28,368 nt of DNA from a virus. Position 1 is the first letter of the stretch; each line of letters starts with the position of its first letter. Shown piece after piece: positions 1-7,950 of the stretch. The notes under the pieces are model-generated. The model was not told the origin of the DNA. It worked only from the letters and a program-made list of their open reading frames with translations, and searched no databases. A program made the translations under genes and the position numbers. The stretch is taken from the IMG/VR virus record IMGVR_UViG_3300031645_000009, positions 1 through 28,368 of that record; one strand, written 5' to 3'.

Positions 1-313
1 CTTCATTATCCCCCGAAATGTAAGCCCTATACTTGTACGCTCTTGCACCATATACGCTTGACGGAGAACTTAATTCCATAGTTAAAGAAAGATCTGCCGA
101 TTCATTCCAACCTGCGCTTGATGTCATATTAAGTGTTTGATTGTTTATGGTAACAGGCTTTAATAAGCTGATTGCTGAGCTAGTTATTGATAAAACATCT
201 GGTCTTAACCCAAAATTATATATATAGTCTAAATCTCCCTCTATTCTGTTTAAATCAGAGAATCCTATCCCGTCACCTGGTACCCAATCTTGTTTCGGTG
301 TTATCCATGCCAT
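1..313 (-). CDS. Phage baseplate/tail-fibre N-terminal fragment (partial, runs off left edge)
   Basis: The first 104 codons of a minus-strand gene whose 3' part lies outside the window. It starts MAWITPKQDWVPGDGIGFSD followed by LNRIEGDLDYIYN. I know this opening (W-x-T-P-K-x-D-W ... D-L-N-R-I-E) from minor structural or appendage proteins encoded just after the tail hub in Bacillota siphoviruses. An AGGGAGAA ribosome site lies inside the end of the upstream hub gene, whose stop is one base from this ATG, so the two are translationally coupled. The probable role is baseplate or tail-tip appendage. The C-terminal receptor-binding or enzymatic part cannot be seen. Confidence 0.7.
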   Translation of the reverse strand, partial: MAWITPKQDWVPGDGIGFSDLNRIEGDLDYIYNFGLRPDVLSITSSAISLLKPVTINNQTLNMTSSAGWNESADLSLTMELSSPSSVYGARAYKYRAYISGDNE

Positions 314-314
314 T

Positions 315-2204
315 TTATATTCTCCCTTTATGAACTAATCCAAGCCCACCATCATAATTTATATTGTTAGATATTATTTTATACGCTTTGCTTTGGTACT
401 CGTCTGTTACTGTTATTGTATCACCTAACTCTATAGTAGGATTACCCCCTACGTCAAAAGATAAAGATAAATCTCTTTGAGCGTCTTTAAAACTTGCAAG
501 TAAATCATCAGCTATATTTTCAGCGTTCACTTTCTTTTGTAAAAATGGAGTAGTTGGATATTTAAAAACAATTTCACCATTTTCTAATATTGAAGTTGCA
601 TCCGTTCTAGTAACAGTTTTTTGACCCTTAACCTCATAAGTAGAACCGACTACATTTAATAAAAAGTCTTTATTTACTCCACTTGTATTGGTTATAGTTA
701 AAACAGACCCCCACGAATAATTGTTTTCAATTGTTATTGATAGCCCTGAAACTGCGGGTGATATACTCACAACTTGATCTGATATCGGACTACCACTATA
801 AAATATTGTAACAGTAGTGTCAGCCGTTCCCGTATTAGGATCTATAATTATTCCTGCTATCTCGGGTTCGCTTGCCTGTGTCTCATATACCGTAACACCT
901 GTGGTTTTAACTAATGGAGATGTTGTCACTTTAATGTTATTAGCTACATTCTGGTATATCGGTTGATTATCTTTATCTGTATAATCTGATTGTGTATAAG
1001 TTTTAACTGATCCACTAGGGAAACTTGTTAATAGTTTAATCTGTATCAATCCTAGTCTATCCACGTAAACAACGGCACTACATCCTTGTGCTAGTTGTTC
1101 AAGTGCGTTTCTATGACTTACGTCTGTAAACCATCCATACGGTATTATATAGTCGCTACCTGTTAATAATGAGTCAATATTATACTCTGTGTTTGCTAGT
1201 CCTGCATCATTTAAGACTATTTCAAACCATTCTGAAAAAGTATTTCCTGCAATTACTGTTGATGTAGATATATTAGTTTGTGTTAATAAATTGAGTCTGT
1301 CTTGTGCTGTTGCTGAAACTTCCTTTGACCCCTCGGGAACGTCCCAATCAGTTACCCACCCTTTAAATATTGGTGCATATTCTATTCCTAAAGTAGTATC
1401 CACTCCGATAAACATTTCAACAAGTGCATTTGGTTTAATCAATCCGTATAGTTTTGAATTGGTGTTATTAGCGTCAAACATTCTTTCAATATTAACAAGG
1501 CTAAAACTTCCAATTCCTGCTGATATATTACCTGCCGGTATAGAGTTGTTATTTGATATTTCCCTCTCTTCTGTAGCGTTAAAGTTAATTATGCTTGATC
1601 CTGTATATTCAACAGTAACAGCCGTTGTAAACTCTACTATTTTAACGGGAGTATTAGATTCTGACCATTTAGTCACATTTAGTACTACTTTGTTAATATT
1701 ATCTATCTGTGCAAAAGTTTTTGATAGAGATACTAAAAGATTGCCCGTGAAAGTTTCCGTATGAATCAATGTGGCGTCTTCGTAAAACTTGACCGTAAAA
1801 TCTTTAGGATATTCACCTCGCTTGTTATCTCCTGCTATGAATAAAGATGATACCTTTCTTTTCCCATAAGTTATTTGTGCTGTTACATTCACTATCCCTG
1901 TCGATCCTGTCCGTGTAGCAGACCACCAACCCATTTCATTAAATGAAGCACTTACAAGAGTATCAGGTAACACCGCATAAGAGCCGTCTAATATACTTTG
2001 ATCGTCACAACATATATATTTGTAAGTAGTGTCTGCTCGACCATTAGTCATTTGCTCAGTCTGAGTAACATAATTTTCATCTGCTGAACTTGCTGTTATC
2101 GTAGGATCAAGAAAAGCATCAGTATAGTTAATTCTAATTAATGGGTAAAGCTTTCTTGTATGCGAATCTATCGCTGTTTGATATTCTGAGGATACATCTA
2201 ACAT
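315..2204 (-). CDS. Tail hub / tail-associated structural protein with beta-sandwich insertions
   Basis: 629 aa, directly after the tape measure and a small distal-tail-like gene, where siphovirus tail hub proteins sit. Around residues 215-315 is a segment (SAGIGSFSLVNIERMFDANN, then FKGWVTDW and ATAQDRL) of the type found in gp27/gp44-like hub domains, followed by a D-x-x-G-x-I-x-I strand pair (about 370-400). The C-terminus has IELGDTITVTDEY and an NYDGGLGLVHKGRI tail, common in hub proteins. Residues about 90-200 look like a carbohydrate-binding/discoidin-type insertion and about 450-545 like an Ig-like insertion; both are inferred from beta-rich composition. Start ATG has GGAGGT five bases upstream and overlaps the previous stop as TAATG. 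Confidence 0.7.
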   Translation of the reverse strand: MLDVSSEYQTAIDSHTRKLYPLIRINYTDAFLDPTITASSADENYVTQTEQMTNGRADTTYKYICCDDQSILDGSYAVLPDTLVSASFNEMGWWSATRTGSTGIVNVTAQITYGKRKVSSLFIAGDNKRGEYPKDFTVKFYEDATLIHTETFTGNLLVSLSKTFAQIDNINKVVLNVTKWSESNTPVKIVEFTTAVTVEYTGSSIINFNATEEREISNNNSIPAGNISAGIGSFSLVNIERMFDANNTNSKLYGLIKPNALVEMFIGVDTTLGIEYAPIFKGWVTDWDVPEGSKEVSATAQDRLNLLTQTNISTSTVIAGNTFSEWFEIVLNDAGLANTEYNIDSLLTGSDYIIPYGWFTDVSHRNALEQLAQGCSAVVYVDRLGLIQIKLLTSFPSGSVKTYTQSDYTDKDNQPIYQNVANNIKVTTSPLVKTTGVTVYETQASEPEIAGIIIDPNTGTADTTVTIFYSGSPISDQVVSISPAVSGLSITIENNYSWGSVLTITNTSGVNKDFLLNVVGSTYEVKGQKTVTRTDATSILENGEIVFKYPTTPFLQKKVNAENIADDLLASFKDAQRDLSLSFDVGGNPTIELGDTITVTDEYQSKAYKIISNNINYDGGLGLVHKGRI

Positions 2205-2587
2205 TATACCTCCACTATAGACAATGATAGTCCTGAGTCATAATAAGTGTCTCGTTGCATCAACGCCCCTTTGTCGGTAATTTCTACATCTACGGTCTTT
2301 GAGACCTCTGTGCCGTTCTCTGTGGTGTATATAAACGATAATGTTGATGGTGTGCTATATTGTAAATCAACAATAGCACTTATTATATTAAAATCCGTCT
2401 CAGATATTACGCTCCATGATATAGACCAATTAAGTTTTTTAGCTATGTAATCTATATGTAAAGTCTTGTTTGCTGATCTCGCTGTATTTTTAAAATAAGT
2501 AGGTGCACCCTGTTCATTTATCCTTGATTCTGTGGGTAACGTTGTTTCACTTCCTGGTAGACCTAGTTTTAATATTTGTACTGCCAT
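2204..2587 (-). CDS. Small tail protein, distal-tail position
   Basis: 127 aa located between the tape measure and the hub, overlapping both neighbours by TAATG junctions, so the three are translated as a coupled set. The sequence is rich in beta-strand pattern: W-S-I-S-W near 53-57, FIYTTENG, TVDVEITDKG, then RDTYYDSGLSLSIVEV at the C-terminus. The place corresponds to distal tail (Dit) or another tail-tip adaptor, but it is far shorter than a typical two-domain Dit of about 250 aa, so it may hold only a Dit N-terminal-like beta-barrel. No secure family is recognised. AAGGGG lies about six bases before the ATG. Confidence 0.6.
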   Translation of the reverse strand: MAVQILKLGLPGSETTLPTESRINEQGAPTYFKNTARSANKTLHIDYIAKKLNWSISWSVISETDFNIISAIVDLQYSTPSTLSFIYTTENGTEVSKTVDVEITDKGALMQRDTYYDSGLSLSIVEV

Positions 2588-4971
2588 TATATACCCCTTC
2601 TTTGTAGCTCTTTAACATTAGGGTTATATAAATCCCTCGCTAATCTTTCCAAGTCTTGGGATCTTGGAGGATATAAACTATTTATATTTATTACAGTTTG
2701 ACCACCTCCCGACTTGCTCGCTATTCTTGCAGCTAGTTCATCAATCAATGGAGATCCCTTTGCGCCCATTCCTAGAAGTACGTCTCCTTTGTCTTCACCT
2801 GCTATTATAGAAGTTGCTCCCGTTACAGTTCCACCTTTTGCAAACGCTGGTTTTGGTGGTGGGTTCGTAGAGTTAACGACTGCAACCTGAGCTAGTCCAC
2901 CTGCGACAACTGTTGCCGCTGCTACTGCTCCAAATATTCCCGTTTGCGCCCACGCCTTTGACGCTCCTATTGCCGTGTTAATTGCTATGGTTACTAATGA
3001 TAATTGTTTATTAGCCTCGAATTGATCCTTTTCAATCTTCCATATATCTAAAGCTGCTTGCTTTTCAATCTCTAGTTTTTTGGCGTTGTTCTCATCTCGT
3101 GCCGTTACTGCTTCACCTTCTAAAGTTCGAGTGTTGTCTGCAATATCTAAATCTCTTTGTAGCTCGTTGGCAGTTTGAATAGAGTCTTCATCTCCCATTA
3201 ATATGAGATCTGATATTCTCTTTTCAGTTTCACCCGTTTCTCTTTCAAGTTTCTCTTCTGCTATTAGTTTTTTATAGTCTGATAACGCTGTATCTTGTTC
3301 TGTTTCTAAATCTAAAAGTCTAGTCTTTTCATTTGCGACTCTATTTAATTCTTCTATCTCTAGTGATGCACTATTGCTTGATATCTGAGACAACGCGTCC
3401 GCTATTTCAAGAGCTGCATCAACGACGGAAAAAGCCACCTCTTTCTTTTGTTCTGCTAACTCTTTGGCTATCTCTGCTCTTTCTTTGGCACTCTCAGTTT
3501 CACCAGCTAATATCTTTTCATTTCTTGCATCGTTATCAAACTCAGCCTGTAAGTTTGCCTCTTGTCTTGCCACTCTTTCTTCATCTAAAACGGTAATTTT
3601 CTCTTGCTGTAAGAGTCTAATAGCTTCGGCTTGCTTCGCTTTTGACTCTTCGTCTAACCCATCAAAATTATTAAGCTGTGCTATCTCATCATCTATTATT
3701 TCTATTTTGCTTTTGCTTGCTCTTATTATATCGTCTATAGCGGATACATTTTTTTTATATAGCTGTTCTTCTGCTGTTTGCTGTTGTTCTCTGGCTTGTG
3801 CATTTTCTTTGTCAATTACTGCCTGACTTGATTTTTTATCGGCAAGATCAACTTCTGATTGTATTTCTGCCTTTGTGGCTGTTATAGCTCTTTCGGTATC
3901 ATCTATAGACCTTTGTTTTAACGCTATGCTTTTGCCTAACAAGCTATTAGCCTTCTCTTCTGCCGACACAACTATACCTGCTAGGGCTAACCTCTTATCA
4001 GTCGCTTCTTGACTCAATAGTTGGTTTTTCAATTCTTTAGTCGTCACTTCTAGTTTTGACTCTAAAATAGTCAGTTCCTGCTGTCTCGATGATTCTCCCT
4101 CTTCTAGGGCTTTTTCTGCATCTCTAAGGTTATTGACTTCCCGTATGTAGTCCGCTAATTTCCCCGTTAATTCTCCAAAAATACTTGTCACGCTCGTTGC
4201 AGTTGGTAATAATGATCTACCTAATTCAACCTTTAAATCTGAAACGGCTGCCTCTGCTATTTTGGTTTTATTTGCAAATGAGTCCTGAGATCGTTCAAAA
4301 TCCCCCATAGCGTTCTGTGATTGTGCCATTACTAGGGTTAAGGTCGCCGATGCTTTTGCCTGTTTCTCTGTCGCAAATGTTAGCCCGTTTTCAGTGTCTA
4401 ATAATACCTGAGCTTTTAAATCTGCTTCATTTATTGATATTCCTAACCCTTTAAGCATATCACGTTCACCAAGTAGCGCCTTAGTTAATGCCTCACTTGC
4501 TCCCTCTGCTCCACCTGAGTAATTTGTGAAAGACGCTAAGTCAGCACCAAGGGTTAAAACTTGAGTGGATAAATCTAAAGCTGAATCCTGAGTAAATCCC
4601 AAACCTACGAGTAAGTCACCTGTCCCAGCAAGCATATCTTTGGCTGCCTGTTGTGATAATCCATAACTCCCTGATAATGCGATAGCCATATCGTTGGCAT
4701 CGTCTGACATACTAGAAAATACTACGTTGAACTTATTTTGAGTTTCTTGTGCGTCACTTGCAGCACCTATTGAAGCAACTCCAATATCTTTGATTTTAGA
4801 GGCTAATGCAATTATTGCCCCTGCACCAAGAAGTTTTTTTACTGTACCTGATAAATTTCCTAGACCCGTATTAAACTTTTCAGTCCCCTTCTTAGCCTTA
4901 TCAATTCCATCGTCAAACTTTTTAGTATCTGCATATATTCCTACGAATAATTCACCAATTTTATTAGCCAT
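2587..4971 (-). CDS. Tail tape measure protein
   Basis: 794 aa. The protein sets tail length and is ejected with the DNA. The N-terminus MANKIGELFVGIYADTKKFD with a following GIDKAKKGTEKFNTGL matches TP901-type tape measures, and residues about 65-190 carry the ETQNKFNVVFSS...GLSQQAAKDMLAGTGDLLVGLGF region typical of the family. Residues about 285-660 are a long heptad-like coiled coil rich in K, E, Q and A. Near 670-715 lies a hydrophobic, alanine-rich stretch (IAINTAIGASKAWAQ ... AAATVVAGGLAQVAVV) that could insert into membrane. At the usual 0.15 nm per residue this predicts a tail of about 120 nm. It follows the frameshifted chaperone gene; its ATG overlaps the stop of that gene's frameshift product. 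Confidence 0.95.
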   Translation of the reverse strand: MANKIGELFVGIYADTKKFDDGIDKAKKGTEKFNTGLGNLSGTVKKLLGAGAIIALASKIKDIGVASIGAASDAQETQNKFNVVFSSMSDDANDMAIALSGSYGLSQQAAKDMLAGTGDLLVGLGFTQDSALDLSTQVLTLGADLASFTNYSGGAEGASEALTKALLGERDMLKGLGISINEADLKAQVLLDTENGLTFATEKQAKASATLTLVMAQSQNAMGDFERSQDSFANKTKIAEAAVSDLKVELGRSLLPTATSVTSIFGELTGKLADYIREVNNLRDAEKALEEGESSRQQELTILESKLEVTTKELKNQLLSQEATDKRLALAGIVVSAEEKANSLLGKSIALKQRSIDDTERAITATKAEIQSEVDLADKKSSQAVIDKENAQAREQQQTAEEQLYKKNVSAIDDIIRASKSKIEIIDDEIAQLNNFDGLDEESKAKQAEAIRLLQQEKITVLDEERVARQEANLQAEFDNDARNEKILAGETESAKERAEIAKELAEQKKEVAFSVVDAALEIADALSQISSNSASLEIEELNRVANEKTRLLDLETEQDTALSDYKKLIAEEKLERETGETEKRISDLILMGDEDSIQTANELQRDLDIADNTRTLEGEAVTARDENNAKKLEIEKQAALDIWKIEKDQFEANKQLSLVTIAINTAIGASKAWAQTGIFGAVAAATVVAGGLAQVAVVNSTNPPPKPAFAKGGTVTGATSIIAGEDKGDVLLGMGAKGSPLIDELAARIASKSGGGQTVININSLYPPRSQDLERLARDLYNPNVKELQRRGI

Positions 4972-5626
4972 TACAAATCAACTCCTGCTTCTAGTTTTAA
5001 TCTTTCATATTCACTTAACATTGTTTCTTTGTCTTCGCTCTTAACTGCTTGCCCTCTATCATACCAATTCTCATACTGGAAATCATTCCACATTTCAATT
5101 ATTACGCTTTCTGCAAAGGTGCTGATGTATTCATATTTCCAGCCGTTTCTTGTAGAAATGTCCGCAATAACGGCACCAATTGCTCGGGATCTAAGTTTAG
5201 ATTTTCCATTTCCTTTATCGCTGCTAGCTCCATTTTTTGAATCTGATTTATCGCTTCCAACTCTTTTTTTTTAGTCCCTGTAATATTGAAATAAGCCCAC
5301 TCTTGGAACTTGTTATATTCTGTTTCATTTGTTTTTCTAATGTATTTAAGGGTCACAAAATATCTTGCAATAAATGACCATATAGCTTTTAATAGTGGCA
5401 TTCTTCGTTTTAATACAAGTAAATCCTGTCTAATCATATATAGCCCATAAACATCTACTATGTTATCAAATATTGTTAAGTCATAATCTTTATTACCATT
5501 CATATCTTTAACAGCTTGATCCCATGCTAGTCTTGATATTTTCTTCCTATATATGGATACGTTTGACACATCTAGTGAAAACTTTCCTATAGTTATTAAT
5601 TCTTTATCTTCTATTATCTTGTCCAT
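4971..5626 (-). CDS. Tail assembly chaperone, -1 frameshift fusion (gpGT-like)
   Basis: Predicted long form of the chaperone. Ribosomes read 121 codons in the frame of the short protein to an A9 run (5272-5264), slip back one base, and continue 97 codons in the -1 frame to the TAA at 4973-4971, giving about 218 aa. The -1 frame has a stop just at the A run and is then open for about 290 nt. It encodes a basic linker (SDKGNGKSKLRSRAIG) and an acidic/aromatic tail (NGWKYEYISTFAESV ... EMWNDFQYENWYDRGQ). Position between major tail protein and tape measure is where lambda gpG/gpGT equivalents lie. The stop shares a base with the tape measure ATG. Slippage is inferred from sequence. Confidence 0.75.
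5102..5626 (-). CDS. Tail assembly chaperone, short form (gpG-like)
   Basis: 174 aa starting MDKIIEDKELITIGKFSLDV. I choose the ATG at 5626 because AGGAGA lies six bases upstream; a further in-frame upstream methionine at 5668 has no such site. The protein has an N-terminal beta-like part, a central helical part (LLVLKRRMPLLKAIWSFIAR) and a charged C-terminus (KKKELEAINQIQKMELAAIK). It lies between the major tail protein and the tape measure, the invariant position for tail assembly chaperones that coat the tape measure before tail-tube assembly. No specific sequence family is recognised; the call rests on synteny and the embedded frameshift signal. Confidence 0.75.
   Translation of the reverse strand: MDKIIEDKELITIGKFSLDVSNVSIYRKKISRLAWDQAVKDMNGNKDYDLTIFDNIVDVYGLYMIRQDLLVLKRRMPLLKAIWSFIARYFVTLKYIRKTNETEYNKFQEWAYFNITGTKKKELEAINQIQKMELAAIKEMENLNLDPEQLVPLLRTFLQETAGNMNTSAPLQKA
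5264..5272 (-). promoter_or_regulatory. Programmed -1 ribosomal frameshift site (A9)
   Basis: On the minus strand codons read ACT AAA AAA AAA GAG, containing an in-frame A-AAA-AAA slippery heptamer followed by G. A stop in the -1 frame (TAA at 5273-5271) sits exactly at the start of the run, and the -1 frame is open from there to the tape measure start. This is the standard arrangement of chaperone frameshifts. I did not identify a clear downstream pseudoknot. Confidence 0.7.
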
Positions 5627-5686
5627 TCGTTCTCCTAAAATTGAGGCAGCCGGAGAACAACCAACCACCCCAACGTATTAATAATA

Positions 5687-6328
5687 TTATGCAGGTAGAG
5701 CTACTGACTCTTCTCTGATAAACAATTTATCTCCATCTGTTCGTGTGCTATCTTCAATAGCTCTAAAAGTAAATGGATATTCGATTATAGGGTTTTCCTC
5801 TGTGTCTGCTGGTGGGTCTTGTGTCTCTCCACCTGTATAATTACATTTATAGAAAGTTGTAGTTGTTATGAACTTAACGCTAGCACCAACTGCAAAAGTT
5901 ACCGTTTCTGCAGATGGAGTTGTAACCCATCTTAAAACGTCGGCTGCCGTTGCGTTTCGTCTGGTCGTCTGCACGGCTTTAACGATTACACTGTTTTGAG
6001 CTGATAAACCACCTGTAGAATAAGTAGTAACGCCCGTTGTTGCTGATACTATTTTTACATCAATATCACCACGCATTTGTTTAATATTATCCCAAACTTG
6101 AGTCCATAAAGAACCTCTAATCTCTGCCGATTGCTTTGATACTCCTTGTAATATGTCTGGCTCTTCTCCGTTGTCTGGATCACCGCTTAAGCTTGTTATG
6201 GCTTCCGTATAACCAAACCCTTTTCCAATACCTAAATCGGTAAAACTTGACGCACCATATGCAGAGATTGACATAACCACTGACCCTATATGTTGTGCCT
6301 CTTTGTATTGTGTTGCTGATTGACCCAT
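5687..6328 (-). CDS. Major tail (tube) protein
   Basis: 213 aa beginning MGQSATQYKEAQHIGSVVMS. The ATG at 6328 is preferred over the TTG at 6334 because AAAGGAGG ends six bases before the ATG and would abut the TTG. It is the only protein of suitable size between the tail-completion genes and the chaperone. The beta-rich sequence with an early glycine-rich loop (LGIGKGFGY) and a middle domain (WDNIKQMRGDIDVKIVSATT) fits a tail-tube subunit. Residues about 155-185 (FYKCNYTGGETQDPPADTEE) form an acidic, proline-containing loop. Its strong ribosome site fits a protein needed in many copies. Confidence 0.75.
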   Translation of the reverse strand: MGQSATQYKEAQHIGSVVMSISAYGASSFTDLGIGKGFGYTEAITSLSGDPDNGEEPDILQGVSKQSAEIRGSLWTQVWDNIKQMRGDIDVKIVSATTGVTTYSTGGLSAQNSVIVKAVQTTRRNATAADVLRWVTTPSAETVTFAVGASVKFITTTTFYKCNYTGGETQDPPADTEENPIIEYPFTFRAIEDSTRTDGDKLFIREESVALPA

Positions 6329-6344
6329 AGTCAACCTCCTTTAA

Positions 6345-6761
6345 TTACATATTTATTAACCCGAACTCTACGGGTGTGTTTACTTCTGATTCTGTAGGAT
6401 CGGGAATTGAACCAATAATTCTACAAAGTGTTTGTGTGAAATATCCATGAATAGGGGTCTGTTTCTGGTGGAACTCGTCTCGAACGGTTTTAGCGATTAA
6501 ATAGCTTTCCCGCTGAGTGGCTGCCACGCAATTCAAAGTAAACGTATCATCACTTAAAAAGTTTGTCTTTTCTGATCCACTATTAGTGAATATGATCTTT
6601 GGTAAACCTATTTCCTGTTCTGCTAAAACTCCACCCGCTATTAATGGGACAGTTGTAAACCCCCCGTTGATAGGATCAATGTATTTACCAAGTAGTGCTG
6701 TCAATGTAGCATTACTTTGTAATAGTGCCGTTACGGCTGTGTATGAATCAGTTATTGACAC
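6345..6761 (-). CDS. Tail terminator / tail-completion protein (SPP1 gp17-type position)
   Basis: 138 aa with GTG start (MSITDSYTAVTALLQSNATL). Its length, its place directly upstream of the major tail protein and downstream of an HK97 gp10-like gene, and the pattern of an N-terminal helix, then beta strands (LPKIIFTNSG, TFTLNCVAATQRESYLIAKT) match tail terminator (DUF3168-like or gpU-like) proteins that cap the tail tube. A GGGGAAGAAAAG ribosome site precedes the GTG. The start overlaps the previous gene by 14 bases. Confidence 0.65.
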   Translation of the reverse strand: MSITDSYTAVTALLQSNATLTALLGKYIDPINGGFTTVPLIAGGVLAEQEIGLPKIIFTNSGSEKTNFLSDDTFTLNCVAATQRESYLIAKTVRDEFHQKQTPIHGYFTQTLCRIIGSIPDPTESEVNTPVEFGLINM

Positions 6762-7095
6762 TTTTCTTCCCCTCGGATATAAATATTTTCTTAAACTTTA
6801 GTTTGTTATCAAATAATGCTGGTCTTAAATATGGTTGTCCTTGGTAAGATGTTGATTTATCACCGAACTCTATCCATGCTGCATAATCTTCGTTAGTGCT
6901 AACAATAGCCTCTAGGTCTTTAGGCTCAATAGCTTTAACAATCGAACCTCTTAATATTCCTTGGTCTACGGGAACTAAAGTTTTTGCGTCTGCTTGGACT
7001 ATGTTTATAGATCTAGTTAACGCTCTTATAGTTCCAAGATTAATATCCCTCTTCTTTTTATCGCCGTTCCATATAACCTTTGTTTCTAAAGCCAT
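6748..7095 (-). CDS. HK97 gp10-like neck/tail-completion protein
   Basis: 115 aa. The pattern ALTRSINIVQADAKTLVPVD, GILRGSIV, YAAWIEFGD and QPYLRPALFDN is characteristic of the HK97 gp10 family: a helix, 'VPVDtGxLRxS', 'YAxxxExGT' and 'PFLRPA'. These proteins join head connector and tail tube. The ATG lies about nine bases after GGGGG. It overlaps the downstream tail terminator gene by 14 bases. Confidence 0.9.
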   Translation of the reverse strand: MALETKVIWNGDKKKRDINLGTIRALTRSINIVQADAKTLVPVDQGILRGSIVKAIEPKDLEAIVSTNEDYAAWIEFGDKSTSYQGQPYLRPALFDNKLKFKKIFISEGKKSVNN

Positions 7096-7116
7096 TATAT
7101 TTTAAACCCCCAAATA

Positions 7117-7278
7117 TTAAGTTGTTGGTTCTCCGTCTTCCACCACATCCTCTTTGTTTTGCTCTTTAAACAATCCATCTAATTGCACTATTAAATTGTT
7201 GCTCATCTTAAATGGTAGTTCTTGTAAATAATTTATAACCTCTGTGTACTGCTTTTCGTCTAGTGTTAATGTTTTCAT
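7117..7278 (-). CDS. Small acidic protein in the neck gene cluster, 53 aa
   Basis: A 53-aa ORF, MKTLTLDEKQYTEVINYLQE to the acidic end KEDVVEDGEPTT, with AGGAGAACAG directly upstream of its ATG. It sits between the 61-aa gene and the gp10-like gene and fills an otherwise empty interval in the operon, so I accept it as real. The first 35 residues look helical, the rest disordered and acidic. The function is unknown. Confidence 0.65.
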   Translation of the reverse strand: MKTLTLDEKQYTEVINYLQELPFKMSNNLIVQLDGLFKEQNKEDVVEDGEPTT

Positions 7279-7298
7279 TCTGTTCTCCTATAAAATAG

Positions 7299-7330
7299 TT
7301 ACGGTTTAATAGGGAGAGTCACCGTAAACC
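7299..7330 (-). other. Overlapping inverted repeats between small neck genes
   Basis: TTACGGT (7299-7305) pairs with ACCGTAA (7321-7327), seven bases, and GGTTTA (7303-7308) can alternatively pair with TAAACC (7325-7330). The two hairpins are mutually exclusive. There is no U-run, so this is not a plain terminator; an mRNA processing or stability element within the tail operon is the likeliest role. Confidence 0.4.
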
Positions 7331-7347
7331 CCACAATTTCCTAATTT

Positions 7348-7533
7348 TTATACTTTGCTATCGTCTCGCTCGACTGTCTTTTTAACTGTCTTCACTATCC
7401 TAAGTTTAACCTCTTCAATAGGGTTAAACTGCTTGTAGATCTCAGGTAATTCCACAATCCCTTGAGCGTTACAATTATAGACCTTGTCGCCTATTTTAAC
7501 GTTAGTTACTGGTATTGGTTTATGCTTATACAT
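7348..7533 (-). CDS. Small basic protein, 61 aa
   Basis: MYKHKPIPVTNVKIGDKVYN then CNAQGIVELPEIYKQFNPIE and a basic C-terminus (KTVKKTVERDDSK). AGGAGT lies before the ATG. The core Y-x4-GIVE-x-P resembles the N-terminal part of the 89-aa protein at 8598-8867 (LYKSHNGIVECPHEL), suggesting a shared small fold. The function is unknown; it lies in the head-tail connector cluster. Confidence 0.6.
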   Translation of the reverse strand: MYKHKPIPVTNVKIGDKVYNCNAQGIVELPEIYKQFNPIEEVKLRIVKTVKKTVERDDSKV

Positions 7534-7542
7534 TTAATACTC

Positions 7543-7596
7543 CTAGTCTTTTATTAGCACTAATTCAAAAGATGTTGCTACTGATACCCCTGTCAT
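7543..7596 (-). CDS. Possible 17-aa micro-ORF between connector genes
   Basis: MTGVSVATSFELVLIKD. The ATG follows the TAA of the 117-aa gene without a gap, AAAGGAGC lies five bases upstream, and the TAG supplies part of the ribosome site (TAGGAGT) of the next gene. The spacing suggests translation, either as a peptide or as a coupling device. It is too short for coding statistics. Confidence 0.35.
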   Translation of the reverse strand: MTGVSVATSFELVLIKD

Positions 7597-7950
7597 TTAT
7601 AGCTCCTTTTTGCTTATATAAACATTTATCCACGCATTAGAAAATTGTGGCTGCTTAGGTTGCCCGTTAATATTGTAAACTATCCCGTCAATTGTGGCAG
7701 AATATACGCTTGTTATTGTTCTGTTTTCTGCTGTATCGTCAATGTTTAACTTATATCTTGAATCGTCTTGAACCTGTTGCCTAACTGATATTTGAGCAGG
7801 AGACAGGTTAATAAAGTTTCCTGCTGTTACTATTGTTGCACCTTCTGAGTATTCTGTCTCATAAGTTACAGGATTTAAAGATGCTACCCCAGGCGCTGAA
7901 AATGTAATTGATACCTGATTAGTACCCTGCTTTAAATCGCCCCTACTCAT
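7597..7950 (-). CDS. Head closure / head-tail adaptor candidate
   Basis: 117 aa. It follows the gp6-like connector and precedes the gp10-like gene, where head-completion proteins (SPP1 gp16 or lambda gpFII-like) lie. The sequence starts MSRGDLKQGTNQVSITFSAP and is mostly beta, with a central IVTAGNFINLSPAQISVRQQ and a basic end (YISKKEL). No sequence family is recognised with certainty. The ATG overlaps the stop of the upstream gene (ATGA), without its own strong ribosome site. Confidence 0.5.
   Translation of the reverse strand: MSRGDLKQGTNQVSITFSAPGVASLNPVTYETEYSEGATIVTAGNFINLSPAQISVRQQVQDDSRYKLNIDDTAENRTITSVYSATIDGIVYNINGQPKQPQFSNAWINVYISKKEL

Noticed and set aside
1189-1764. 191-aa plus-strand ORF opposite the tail hub gene
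   Set aside because: A mirror of the hub coding frame without ribosome site or family pattern.
3464-3826. 120-aa Ser/Ala/Leu-rich plus-strand ORF opposite the tape measure
   Set aside because: A composition artefact of the antisense of a coiled coil; no start signal.
5641-5668. Upstream start at 5668 for the tail chaperone
   Set aside because: The ATG at 5626 has AGGAGA at the proper distance; the extension MVGCSPAASILGER has no ribosome site.
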